6,693 nt of DNA from Flexicrinis sp001567485 (GCA_030263635.1 SZPI01000142.1:1-6693); one strand, 5' to 3'. Positions 1 through 6,120 are shown, numbered from the stretch's first letter. A program made the numbers and translations. The notes: a model not told the origin generated them from the letters alone.

Positions 1-195
1 CAGTAGTCAGTTGGCAGGAGACAGGAGTCAGTTGGCAGGGGACAGTTGGCAGGAGGCAGGAGACAGTTGGCAGGAGGTAGGGGGCAGGAGGCAGTAGTCA
101 GTTGGCAGGGGCAGACGGCAGGGGACAGGAGGTAGGGGGCAGGAGGTAGGGGATAGGAGGCAGGGGGCAGGAGACAGTTGGCAGGGGGCAGGGTG
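1..195. repeat. Degenerate heptanucleotide tandem array (YAGNNGN units)
   Basis: The stretch can be read as 28 consecutive 7-bp units beginning at base 1, nearly all starting CAG or TAG, with one 6-bp unit (106-111) that slips the register once. Common units are CAGTTGG, CAGGAGG, CAGGAGA, CAGGGGA and CAGGGGG. The 11-mer CAGTTGGCAGG occurs exactly at 8, 29, 43, 64, 99 and 175, and the first four spacings are multiples of 7. An 18-bp block at 1-18 recurs at 92-109. All strand asymmetry is G on the plus strand. The array is probably cut by the window edge. It resembles the short tandemly repeated repetitive (STRR) sequences described in filamentous cyanobacteria in unit length, though not obviously in sequence. 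No coding role is likely. Confidence 0.9.
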
Positions 196-276
196 AGTTC
201 AAGAGGCGGTACTGATGGTCAACGGCGTATGCGCAAGGCGGCACTTGAGACCGTGAACGATGAACTGGTAGCCTAG
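193..276 (+). other. Possible remnant or leader reading frame ending at the TPR gene
   Basis: A frame open from GTG 193 or ATG 229 ends at TAG 274-276. Its last 16 codons (from 229) read like ordinary protein (MRKAALETVNDELVA). The stop overlaps the GTG at 276 that could start the next gene, as in translationally coupled genes. Upstream, the frame runs straight into the heptad array and meets stops at 133 and 154, so no full gene is present. It could be a short leader peptide, the tail of a gene whose body was replaced by repeats, or chance. There is no clear Shine-Dalgarno sequence. Confidence 0.2.
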
Positions 277-308
277 TGATACACCAATACACCCACGAGG
301 CTGTCCGA

Positions 309-833
309 ATGCTTGTGCCTTTCCAGCGTGACCCGATCCTCAACGACGACGCTCTCATCCCGCATATCGAGTTCGCCGAGAATCAACTCGCCATGCTGCG
401 TATGCCGGAAGGTAAGGCGCGGATGTTGGCGCAGATCGGCACATACTACCGGCAGACGTCCGATCCGGCGCGCGCGATTCCGTACTTCAAGCAGGCGGTC
501 GAGATCTGCCGTGCGGCGAATCTGCGCAAGCTGGAGGCGGTCAATACGCTGCGGCTGGGCGTCGCCTTGCAATACGCCGGACAGGTGCAAGACGCCGAGG
601 ACGTGCTGCAAATCGCACTCACCCTGTGCGAACGCTACCGCGAACACGAGGACTATGCCTATCAACATTGGGGCAAGTTTCTGGTCGAGCGCGGCGCGGT
701 GGCGGAGGCCATCCCGTACTTCGAGGCGGCGCTGCGCAAGCGGATCGCAGGTGGCAACCCGGACTTGATCGAGTCGTCACGCGCCGCGCTGGAAGGGGCG
801 CGCGCGCTGCTCAAGCCCGACGGCGCGGAGTAA
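309..833 (+). CDS. Small TPR-repeat protein
   Basis: This is a 174-residue soluble protein made mostly of tetratricopeptide repeats, helix-turn-helix units that build a protein-binding surface. Three units are visible, at about residues 37-70, 77-110 and 116-148. The first and third share the same pattern (AIPYFKQAVEI and AIPYFEAALRK). There is no signal peptide, membrane segment or catalytic motif, so it is probably a cytoplasmic adaptor of unknown partner. I chose ATG 309 because GAGG lies 8 bases upstream and G/C use at third codon positions rises after it. The frame also has a GTG at 276, which would add 11 residues (185 in total) and overlap the stop of an upstream short frame, but it lacks a good Shine-Dalgarno sequence. 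The gene ends 4 bp from the stop of the convergent tetR-type gene. No clear promoter is seen in 196-308. Confidence 0.8.
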   Translation: MLVPFQRDPILNDDALIPHIEFAENQLAMLRMPEGKARMLAQIGTYYRQTSDPARAIPYFKQAVEICRAANLRKLEAVNTLRLGVALQYAGQVQDAEDVLQIALTLCERYREHEDYAYQHWGKFLVERGAVAEAIPYFEAALRKRIAGGNPDLIESSRAALEGARALLKPDGAE

Positions 834-837
834 CGGC

Positions 838-1476
838 TCAGCTGCGCATGATGGTCGTCTCGCGCCGGATGCGCGTCTCGATCCCCAACAGAATCGTCTC
901 AAGTTGGTACTCGAAGTCCTCGTCCAGCTCCTCGACGCGCAGTCCTTTGAGCAGCGTTTGGACAGCGGGGAACTCGCCCGTCGGTAGGGCCATCACCCGC
1001 GCGTAAACCTGTTCGGCGGTGCTGACCTCGCGCCGTACGGAAAGGGCGAAGGTCGGCACGAATGTCGCGAACAGGTCGACGATCTGGAAGATACTGCGCG
1101 CCTTGAGGCCGGTATCCTTGAGCGCGGCCACAACCCGCTCGACGATCTGGAACACGGCCGGGATCGAGCCGTCGAGTGTCATCAGGAACGGTAGCAAGTT
1201 CGGGTGTTCCCCGACCAGCTTGGCATACGCGATGGCGATGTGCCGGAGCTGTGATTTCCACGACCCGTGCAGCACCGGCGGCAGATCCATCTGCGCGAAT
1301 GCCATCTCCAGCACGCCGGCGATCAGCGACTCCTTGTCGGGAAAGTAGTAGTACATCGCTTTGGCGTCGACGTTCATCGCCTTGCCCAGCTTGCGCATCG
1401 AGAGCGCATCAAGGCCGTCCGCGTCGATGAGGCGCAGGGCCTCGCGGATGATGTGCTCGCGCGATAGCGGTGTCAT
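838..1476 (-). CDS. TetR/AcrR-family transcriptional regulator
   Basis: A 212-residue one-component repressor. Residues 5-51 form the TetR DNA-binding domain: helix 1 (REHIIREALRLID), the G21-L-D-A-L-S26 turn, then the helix-turn-helix with recognition region around D37-Y44 and the family signature YYYFPDKESLI. The remainder is an all-helical ligand and dimer domain. Segments such as LPTGEFPAVQ and DEDFEYQLETILLGIE resemble the TetR_C_1 (tetracycline repressor-like C-terminal) class. The length is normal for the family. The ATG start has GAGGG placed about 6 bases before it. The inducer and target genes cannot be told: neighbours are a TPR gene (convergent) and a tRNA (upstream, same strand), with no efflux pump or enzyme next to it. 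It may regulate itself through the dyad at 1526-1540. Confidence 0.9.
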   Translation of the reverse strand: MTPLSREHIIREALRLIDADGLDALSMRKLGKAMNVDAKAMYYYFPDKESLIAGVLEMAFAQMDLPPVLHGSWKSQLRHIAIAYAKLVGEHPNLLPFLMTLDGSIPAVFQIVERVVAALKDTGLKARSIFQIVDLFATFVPTFALSVRREVSTAEQVYARVMALPTGEFPAVQTLLKGLRVEELDEDFEYQLETILLGIETRIRRETTIMRS

Positions 1477-1525
1477 GGCAACCCTCGCTGCGTATCCCGT
1501 CGTACAAAGGGCGGATGCGGCGCCG

Positions 1526-1559
1526 TTCCACAGTGTGTAAACCCAGCGCCTTCATTATG
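1526..1559 (-). promoter_or_regulatory. Candidate tetR-type promoter (-10) and operator dyad
   Basis: Read on the minus strand, CATAAT (plus 1554-1559) is a plausible -10, although only a weak GCGACA with a short 15-bp spacer serves as -35. Just downstream lies the dyad TTACACACTGTGGAA (plus 1526-1540): two 7-base arms around a central C, 6 of 7 positions paired. If transcription starts near 1547, the dyad sits at about +7 to +21, a usual place for a TetR operator. The size (15 bp) also fits. This is inferred from symmetry and position only. Confidence 0.35.
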
Positions 1560-1603
1560 ACGCAGACTCGACGATGTCGCTGATCTTGCCGTGAATTGGC
1601 CTC

Positions 1604-1649
1604 AAAACAAAACGAGTGCCGATCCCGCATCACGCAGGACTCGACACTC
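1604..1649 (-). terminator. Intrinsic terminator of tRNA-Ser
   Basis: On the minus strand a hairpin has two 13-base arms (plus 1637-1649 and 1614-1626) that pair at 12 of 13 positions, counting two G-U pairs, around a 10-base loop. It is followed at once by GTTTTGTTTT (plus 1604-1613). The hairpin starts 17 bases after the tRNA 3' end. This is a textbook Rho-independent terminator. It separates the tRNA transcript from the tetR-type gene downstream on the same strand. Confidence 0.85.
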
Positions 1650-1666
1650 ATCACGATTTCGCTGTG

Positions 1667-1751
1667 CGGAGAGGGCGGGATTCGAACCCGCGATGGTGTT
1701 ACCCATACTCGCGTTCCAGGCGAGCGCACTAGTCCACTATGCGACCTCTCC
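1667..1751 (-). tRNA. tRNA-Ser (anticodon GGA)
   Basis: An 85-nt class II tRNA. The acceptor stem GGAGAGG/CCTCTCC is perfect, with discriminator G. A D arm closes as GCA...TGC. The anticodon stem CTCGC/GCGAG carries the loop CTGGAAC, so the anticodon is GGA, reading UCC and UCU. A long variable arm closes with ATGG/CCAT, as expected for serine. The T stem GCGGG/CCCGC has loop TTCGAAT. CCA is not encoded (CAC follows), so it must be added by tRNA nucleotidyltransferase. Its own promoter and terminator flank it. Confidence 0.97.
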
Positions 1752-1762
1752 CCTGCGTTCGC

Positions 1763-1771
1763 ATTATAGCA
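1763..1771 (-). promoter_or_regulatory. Extended -10 promoter of tRNA-Ser
   Basis: The minus strand reads TGCTATAAT, a perfect -10 hexamer with the extended TGn element. It ends 11 bases before the mature tRNA 5' end, giving a leader of only about 4-5 bases. No good -35 lies at 16-18 bp. A TTGACC (plus 1794-1799) is 25 bp away, too far for normal spacing. The promoter probably relies on the extended -10. Confidence 0.75.
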
Positions 1772-1831
1772 GAACTTTGTCGCGGCATTCAGCGGTCAAC
1801 TTCGCCGCCCTGACGCGCCGCTGATGGCTCA

Positions 1832-1840
1832 TGCTACAAT
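1832..1840 (+). promoter_or_regulatory. Extended -10 promoter of rocD
   Basis: TGCTACAAT is an extended -10 element; the -35 is weak (CTGACG at 1810-1815, 19-bp spacer). A start near 1847 gives a leader of about 50 bases before GTG 1897. The in-frame ATG at 1831 lies within this element and so would not be on the message. This argues against the longer rocD reading. Confidence 0.55.
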
Positions 1841-1884
1841 ACCCGCCTGTCCAGAACCCGGACATCCCGACCATCTCAATTCGT

Positions 1885-1890
1885 AAAGGA
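1885..1890 (+). promoter_or_regulatory. Ribosome binding site deciding the rocD start
   Basis: AAAGGA lies 6 bases before GTG 1897, a normal Shine-Dalgarno distance. It fixes the start at the GTG rather than at the upstream ATG 1831. Confidence 0.7.
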
Positions 1891-1896
1891 TTGGCA

Positions 1897-3099
1897 GTGA
1901 ACACGCAGGACTATATCGACCTCGAAGCCAAATATGGCGCCAAGAACTACAAGCCGCTGAACGTCGTGCTTGAGCGCGGACAAGGGATCTGGGTGTGGGA
2001 TGTCGAAGGCCGACGTTATCTCGACTTTCTGAGCGCCTATTCGGCCGTCAATCAGGGTCACGCGCACCCGAAGATCCTCAAGGCGCTGACCGATCAAGCC
2101 GCCAAACTGCCGCTGACCAGCCGCGCCTTCCGCAACGATCAGTACCCGCTGATGGCGAAGGAGCTGTGCGAACTCACCGGTTACGAGAAGATGCTGCCGA
2201 TGAACAGCGGCGCGGAAGCTGTCGAGACGGCGCTCAAGGCCGCCCGTAAGTGGGGCTACAAGGTCAAGGGCGTGCCTGAGGGTCAAGCCGAGATCATCGT
2301 ATGCGATGGCAACTTCGCCGGCCGGACGATCAGCATCATCAGCTTCTCGCCGGAGGCGCAGTACAAGGACGGCTTCGGGCCGTTCACGCCCGGCTTCAAA
2401 ATGATCCCGTTCGGGGACGCCGACGCGCTGGCCGCGACCATCACCCCCAACACGGTTGCCTTCATCGTCGAGCCGATTCAGGGTGAAGGCGGTGTGATCG
2501 TCCCGCCGGAGGGCTACCTCAAGCGCGTGCGCGAAATCTGCACGGCCAACAACGTGCTGCTCATCACCGACGAGGTGCAGAGCGGTCTCGGCCGGACAGG
2601 CAAGCTGTTCGCGCAGCATTACGACGGCGTCCGCGCTGACATCGTGACCATCGGCAAGGCGCTGTCGGGCGGCTTCTACCCCGTGAGCGCGATGCTGGCC
2701 GACAAGGTCGTGATGGACGTGTTCAACCCCGGCGACCACGGCTCGACCTTCGGCGGCAACCCGCTGGCCGCGTCGGTGGCCCGTGCGGCGCTCAAGGTGC
2801 TGGTCGAGGAGAACCTGATCGAGAACGCGGCCGTTCAGGGCGAATACTTGATGGGCCGCCTGCGCCGCATCGAGTCGCCGCATATCAAAGAGGTGCGCGG
2901 TCGCGGTCTGCTGATCGGCGTCGAACTACATGAATCGGCGGGTGGCGCGCGCCGTTTCTGCGAGGCCCTCAAGGAAGAGGGTCTGCTGTGCAAGGAAACG
3001 CACGACAACGTGATCCGCTTCGCCCCGCCGCTGACGATCACGAAAGACGACATCGACTGGGCCTTCGAGCGCATCGAAAAGGTGCTGATGGCGGACTAG
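1897..3099 (+). CDS. rocD: Ornithine aminotransferase (ornithine-oxo-acid transaminase)
   Basis: A pyridoxal-phosphate enzyme that moves the delta-amino group of ornithine to 2-oxoglutarate. It gives glutamate-5-semialdehyde (which cyclises to pyrroline-5-carboxylate) and glutamate, linking arginine and ornithine catabolism to proline. At 400 residues it is the usual bacterial length and is a class III aminotransferase. Residues matching those known in human OAT are all present with matching spacing: Y18 (human Y55) and Y48 (Y85) in the substrate pocket, R143 (R180) binding the ornithine carboxylate, E197 (E235), D225 (D263) and Q228 (Q266) contacting the cofactor, and Schiff-base K254 (K292) in TIGKALSGG. 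The tyrosine at the Y85 position within FLSAYSAVNQGH separates OAT from acetylornithine and GABA transaminases. The start is GTG 1897, supported by AAAGGA and by the family N-terminus. ATG 1831 would add 22 residues unlike the family and overlaps the -10. No arginase or P5C dehydrogenase gene is adjacent. Confidence 0.96.
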   Translation: MNTQDYIDLEAKYGAKNYKPLNVVLERGQGIWVWDVEGRRYLDFLSAYSAVNQGHAHPKILKALTDQAAKLPLTSRAFRNDQYPLMAKELCELTGYEKMLPMNSGAEAVETALKAARKWGYKVKGVPEGQAEIIVCDGNFAGRTISIISFSPEAQYKDGFGPFTPGFKMIPFGDADALAATITPNTVAFIVEPIQGEGGVIVPPEGYLKRVREICTANNVLLITDEVQSGLGRTGKLFAQHYDGVRADIVTIGKALSGGFYPVSAMLADKVVMDVFNPGDHGSTFGGNPLAASVARAALKVLVEENLIENAAVQGEYLMGRLRRIESPHIKEVRGRGLLIGVELHESAGGARRFCEALKEEGLLCKETHDNVIRFAPPLTITKDDIDWAFERIEKVLMAD

Positions 3100-3107
3100 C
3101 TGAACAG

Positions 3108-3156
3108 CAGTTGTCAGGGGACAGGGGGCAGTTTTCAGATGCCAGTTGTCAGAAAA
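3108..3156. repeat. Second, short heptad array
   Basis: Seven consecutive 7-bp units start CAG at 3108, 3115, 3122, 3129, 3136, 3143 and 3150. Units CAGGGGA and CAGGGGG are identical to units of the array at 1-195, and CAGTTGT is one base from CAGTTGG. The array begins 8 bases after the rocD stop codon and its last two units form part of a hairpin. This is a dispersed copy of the same repeat family, in the same orientation. Confidence 0.8.
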
Positions 3157-3170
3157 TCGATGACTGGCAT
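3139..3170 (+). terminator. Hairpin after rocD, possible terminator
   Basis: ATGCCAGT (3139-3146) and ACTGGCAT (3163-3170) are perfect inverted repeats. The stem extends inward by two G-U and two Watson-Crick pairs, making 12 bp with an 8-base A-rich loop. Only TTT overlaps its 3' side, followed by GAACC, so the U-tract is poor. It could end rocD transcription weakly, stabilise the 3' end, or be an end of the repeat element it overlaps. Confidence 0.4.
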
Positions 3171-3216
3171 TTGAACCTCACCCCCGCCTTAATTTTCGCG
3201 CCGGTCGCGGATCGGC

Positions 3217-3222
3217 TATACT
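3217..3222 (+). promoter_or_regulatory. Probable -10 of the large TPR gene
   Basis: TATACT matches five of six bases of the -10 consensus. A weak TTTTCG (3193-3198) lies 18 bp upstream. Transcription would start near 3229, about 27 bases before ATG 3256, which has GAGGG 5 bases before it. Confidence 0.5.
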
Positions 3223-3255
3223 GAATCGCGGAGACACTCCCACGACGAGGGCGGC

Positions 3256-5970
3256 ATGTCCGGCGACGAACTGCGCGAACAAGGCATAGCAGCGGCGAAA
3301 GCCCGCAACTTCGACGAGGCGCGACGGCTGCTGACGCAGGCGATTCAAGCCAACCCGCGCGATGTGCAGGCGCTGCTGTTCCTCGCCAGCGTGACCGACG
3401 ACAAAAAGGCGCGGCTGCTTTCCCTGCGGCGTGCGCTGGAAATCGAGCCGGACAACACGCTCGCCTTGCAGGCCGTTCGCGCGCTGGGCGTCGATCCGGC
3501 CAAGCTGATGGCGACCTCGTCTGGGGACGCGCCGCATCCACCCGCGCCCCCTGCGCCGCCCGCCGATCTTCCCCCTGCGACGCCGACGGCCACCGGCGGT
3601 ATTCGTAAGCTGGGGCCGAAACCGACCGAGGCGGAACTCGACGCGCTGTTCGGCGATCAGCCCGCCGCGACCGGCGGTATCAAGCGGCTGCAACCGCTGG
3701 CGGATCGGCCGGCGCCGCGCCCCGCCGAGGCTGCGCCGCCTCCTGCGCCGCCCGCGATCAATCCGAACATCCCCGGCGTGCCGGTACCTGACAGCGCGTT
3801 CGTCGAACGGGCCGCCGCCGATGCCGAATTCCTCGCCCAACGCCTGCTGCAAGAACGGCCCGCTGCGGCGCTCTCTGCGCAGTGGGCGGTCAAGAGTCGT
3901 GGGCGTGCCGGCGAGGCGGACGTGTGGCGTCTGCGCGCGCAGATTTGGGGCGCGATCGCCGGCTTCGTGCTGACGCTGGCGTTCATCGCCGTCTATATTT
4001 TGGCGACCAACCCGGATGCGCAGCGCATCATCCTCGGCAGGCGCACCATCGTGCCGACCCGCACGCCGACCAATACGCCGACGTTCACGCCCGGCTTCAC
4101 GCCGACGCCGACGGCCACGCGCGATGTGACGCGCCTCCCGACGTTCACGCCCAGCCCCACACTGCCGCTGACCATCTCGCCGGTGGGACGGCCAAACGTG
4201 ACGCCACGGCCCACGCAGCGCTATCTCCCCGTGCCGTTGGACGGCGGCATGCCCAACGCCGTCTCGCTGCTCGATCGCGGGCTGGTTGACGAGGCGCTGC
4301 CTACGCTGGACGCCGAGCGCGAGCTGGTCTCGCGCGGGAATTACAGCCCGAACCAGTATTATTTCAACGCCATCGCGCTGGCCCGTGTGGGTAAGTTTGA
4401 CGAGGCGTTCAACGTGCTGAACGAAGGCGAGGAGCGTCTCGAAGCCGATACGACCGCCTCGGATCGGCCGCAGTTCAAGGCGTTGATCGATCTGGGGTTC
4501 GCCGAGACCGAACTGCTGCGCGGGTTGTCACGCGGGGGCGGAGGCGGCGCGAACTTCGAGGTCGCGCGCGAACGCGCACAGGCCGCGCTGGACTTCGATC
4601 CGCGCTATGCACAGGGCTACCTGATTATCGCGCGGTCGTATCTGGCACAGGGGTTGTATCAAGACGCGCTCGACACGCTGGAAATCCCGCGCACGCTGAC
4701 CGAACGCATCCCTGAATTCGCGCTCAACACCGACATCATTATGCTGCGTGCCGAGGTCTACTACGAGCGTGCAAAGGCAACCGGCGGCGGAGAAGCGGCG
4801 CGCGGTGATTACGAAGCAGCGGATTACGAGGCGTTCTACGCGCTGTACATCAACCCGTACGAACGGCGCGCCCACGAACTCCGCATGGAGATCGCGCTTG
4901 CGCTCGACAAACCGGGCGACGCGGTGCTGGCGAATAACACCTACCGCCTGTACTTCCCTGACGATCCGCGCGCGCTGCGCCTCTTGGGGGATGCGCGCGC
5001 CGCGGAAGGCAACCCGGACTTGGCGCTTGGCTCGTATGCCGCGGCGCTCGACGCCGACCTGCGGGATGACGGCGCGCCGGGCATCGAATCGGCCGATATT
5101 CTGGCCGAACGCGCGACACTGTACCTCGAACAAGGCGAGAGCGCGAGCGCGCTGGAAGACCTCAACACCGCGTTGTCGATCGTGCCCGAACGGCTCGACT
5201 TGCAGGCGCTCCGCATGGAAGCTGCCTTCGCCGCGGGGGATTACATCACTGCGCTGGCGGATGCCGACGCGCTCAAAGGCAGCGGCGCTGCGCCGGACTC
5301 GGTGTTCTATCTGATGGAGGCGCGCGCGCTGGTCGCCGGCACGGTGGTATCGGACGAAGAAGCGCGCAAGACCGCCCTGTCCGACGCGAGTCAGGCGCTG
5401 CAGCGCGTGGCCGAAAGCAGCCTCACGCGCGATCAACGGCTGGCGTATGGCGAAGTGCGGACGCGCGTCCTGCTTGAGCGCGGGTTCCCGGCGGACGCTG
5501 TCGCGGCGGCGACACAGGCGCTGGCCGAGTTCGACTCGCCGGAGATTCGCCTGCTGCGCGCGCAGGGATGGGAGGCGCAAGGCTCACTGGACAACGCGCG
5601 CACCGATTATCAACGCGTACTCGACCGTATGCAGGACATCGACGAGAACTTGGCGCTGTACGCCCGCGCCGGTTTGGAACGCGTGTCGATCTCGTCCACC
5701 GCGACCGCGACCGCCGTCACCGCGACCGCGATTGTGGAGCGCACCTTGACGCGCGAGGCGCAGCGCACGGCGACGCAGGAAGCCCGCGAGGCGGCGACGG
5801 CTGACGCCATTGCGACACGCGAGGCCCGTGAGGAGGCGACGGCCAACGCCAATGCGACGCAGACAGCCGATGCGCCGACCCCGACGATCACACGCACACC
5901 GACGATCACGCGCACGCCAACGATCACGCGCACACCGACGATCACACGCACACCGACACCGGAGAGCTGA
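3256..5970 (+). CDS. Single-pass membrane protein with large extracytoplasmic TPR domain
   Basis: A 904-residue multidomain protein with no catalytic motif that I recognise. Residues 1-80 are TPR-like (AAAKARNFDEARRLLTQAI, then a second helix pair). Residues 90-185 are Pro/Ala-rich and hold two copies of TGGI-(R/K)(K/R)-L at 113-119 and 139-145, the first followed by EAELDALFGD. One membrane segment spans about 230-250 after an Arg-rich stretch, so by the positive-inside rule the N-terminus is cytoplasmic and the rest is outside. Residues 264-327 are a Thr/Pro-rich linker typical of exported proteins in Chloroflexota. Residues 331-813 are many TPR units, broken by a GGGGG loop at 427-431. Residues 815-875 are rich in Ala, Thr, Arg and Glu and may be helical. 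The tail is four PTITRT repeats and PTPES. It is probably an envelope scaffold or assembly protein. No partner gene is adjacent and it has its own promoter. Confidence 0.85.
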   Translation: MSGDELREQGIAAAKARNFDEARRLLTQAIQANPRDVQALLFLASVTDDKKARLLSLRRALEIEPDNTLALQAVRALGVDPAKLMATSSGDAPHPPAPPAPPADLPPATPTATGGIRKLGPKPTEAELDALFGDQPAATGGIKRLQPLADRPAPRPAEAAPPPAPPAINPNIPGVPVPDSAFVERAAADAEFLAQRLLQERPAAALSAQWAVKSRGRAGEADVWRLRAQIWGAIAGFVLTLAFIAVYILATNPDAQRIILGRRTIVPTRTPTNTPTFTPGFTPTPTATRDVTRLPTFTPSPTLPLTISPVGRPNVTPRPTQRYLPVPLDGGMPNAVSLLDRGLVDEALPTLDAERELVSRGNYSPNQYYFNAIALARVGKFDEAFNVLNEGEERLEADTTASDRPQFKALIDLGFAETELLRGLSRGGGGGANFEVARERAQAALDFDPRYAQGYLIIARSYLAQGLYQDALDTLEIPRTLTERIPEFALNTDIIMLRAEVYYERAKATGGGEAARGDYEAADYEAFYALYINPYERRAHELRMEIALALDKPGDAVLANNTYRLYFPDDPRALRLLGDARAAEGNPDLALGSYAAALDADLRDDGAPGIESADILAERATLYLEQGESASALEDLNTALSIVPERLDLQALRMEAAFAAGDYITALADADALKGSGAAPDSVFYLMEARALVAGTVVSDEEARKTALSDASQALQRVAESSLTRDQRLAYGEVRTRVLLERGFPADAVAAATQALAEFDSPEIRLLRAQGWEAQGSLDNARTDYQRVLDRMQDIDENLALYARAGLERVSISSTATATAVTATAIVERTLTREAQRTATQEAREAATADAIATREAREEATANANATQTADAPTPTITRTPTITRTPTITRTPTITRTPTPES
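5881..5952 (+). repeat. Four 18-bp tandem repeats encoding PTITRT
   Basis: Four units of 18 bp start at 5881, 5899, 5917 and 5935, differing by only one to three bases, followed by a partial unit. They lie in frame as residues 876-899 of the large TPR protein. A unit that is a multiple of three lets copy number change without breaking the frame. Confidence 0.9.
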
Positions 5971-6072
5971 CGCGCTGTTTGAATTCGGCGGGTGTACAAG
6001 TCCGCAGGGCTTCAGCGTGGGCGAATGATCGCGGATCGCTGACCGCCTGAGACTCATGTTTTGCGACCGCGC

Positions 6073-6103
6073 TTGACTCTGACGCTGCGTTAGGGTTTAC
6101 GAT
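6073..6103 (+). promoter_or_regulatory. MerR-type promoter with operator dyad
   Basis: TTGACT (6073-6078) and TACGAT (6098-6103) are separated by 19 bp, the over-long spacer known for promoters activated by MerR-family proteins. An imperfect dyad fills the spacer: ACTCTGACGC and GCGTTAGGGT flank T6086 and are complementary at 8 of 10 positions. The gene 25 bases downstream encodes a MerR-family protein, so self-activation on ligand binding is likely. The remaining part of the gap, 5971-6072, shows no clear terminator or gene. Confidence 0.6.
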
Positions 6104-6113
6104 GAGTCGGATC

Positions 6114-6120
6114 GAGGAGG
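6114..6120 (+). promoter_or_regulatory. Ribosome binding site of the TipA-like gene
   Basis: GAGGAGG lies 8 bases before ATG 6129. It supports that start over the in-frame ATG at 6102, which lies inside the -10 element. Confidence 0.7.

Noticed and set aside
1..195. CRISPR array
   Set aside because: The units are 7 bp, contiguous and degenerate, with no 20-40 bp repeats or unique spacers and no cas gene.
98..358. Minus-strand Pro/Leu/Ser-rich open frame over the heptad array
   Set aside because: Its repeated PLP-type peptide is simply the translation of the 7-bp repeat. It has no domain and overlaps the start of the TPR gene.
1591..1824. Plus-strand open frame across the tRNA
   Set aside because: It runs antisense through the tRNA-Ser and its terminator, so it is not a gene.
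1831..1896. N-terminal extension of rocD from ATG 1831
   Set aside because: The ATG lies inside the -10 element, lacks a Shine-Dalgarno sequence, and the 22 residues do not match the family; GTG 1897 has AAAGGA 6 bases upstream.
1876..2883. Long minus-strand open frame (335 codons) inside rocD
   Set aside because: It lies antisense to a fully recognised enzyme; long antisense frames are common in GC-rich genes and this one has no recognisable domain.
4528..5580. Long minus-strand open frame (350 codons) inside the large TPR gene
   Set aside because: It is Arg/Gln/Val-rich shadow sequence antisense to clear TPR coding sequence, with no motif.
5610..5999. Minus-strand frame with VGVRVI repeats
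   Set aside because: It is the antisense reading of the 18-bp PTITRT repeats, not an independent gene.
5971..6030. Terminator for the large TPR gene
   Set aside because: Only a 5-bp stem (GCGGG with TCCGC, one G-U pair) is visible and no T-run follows.
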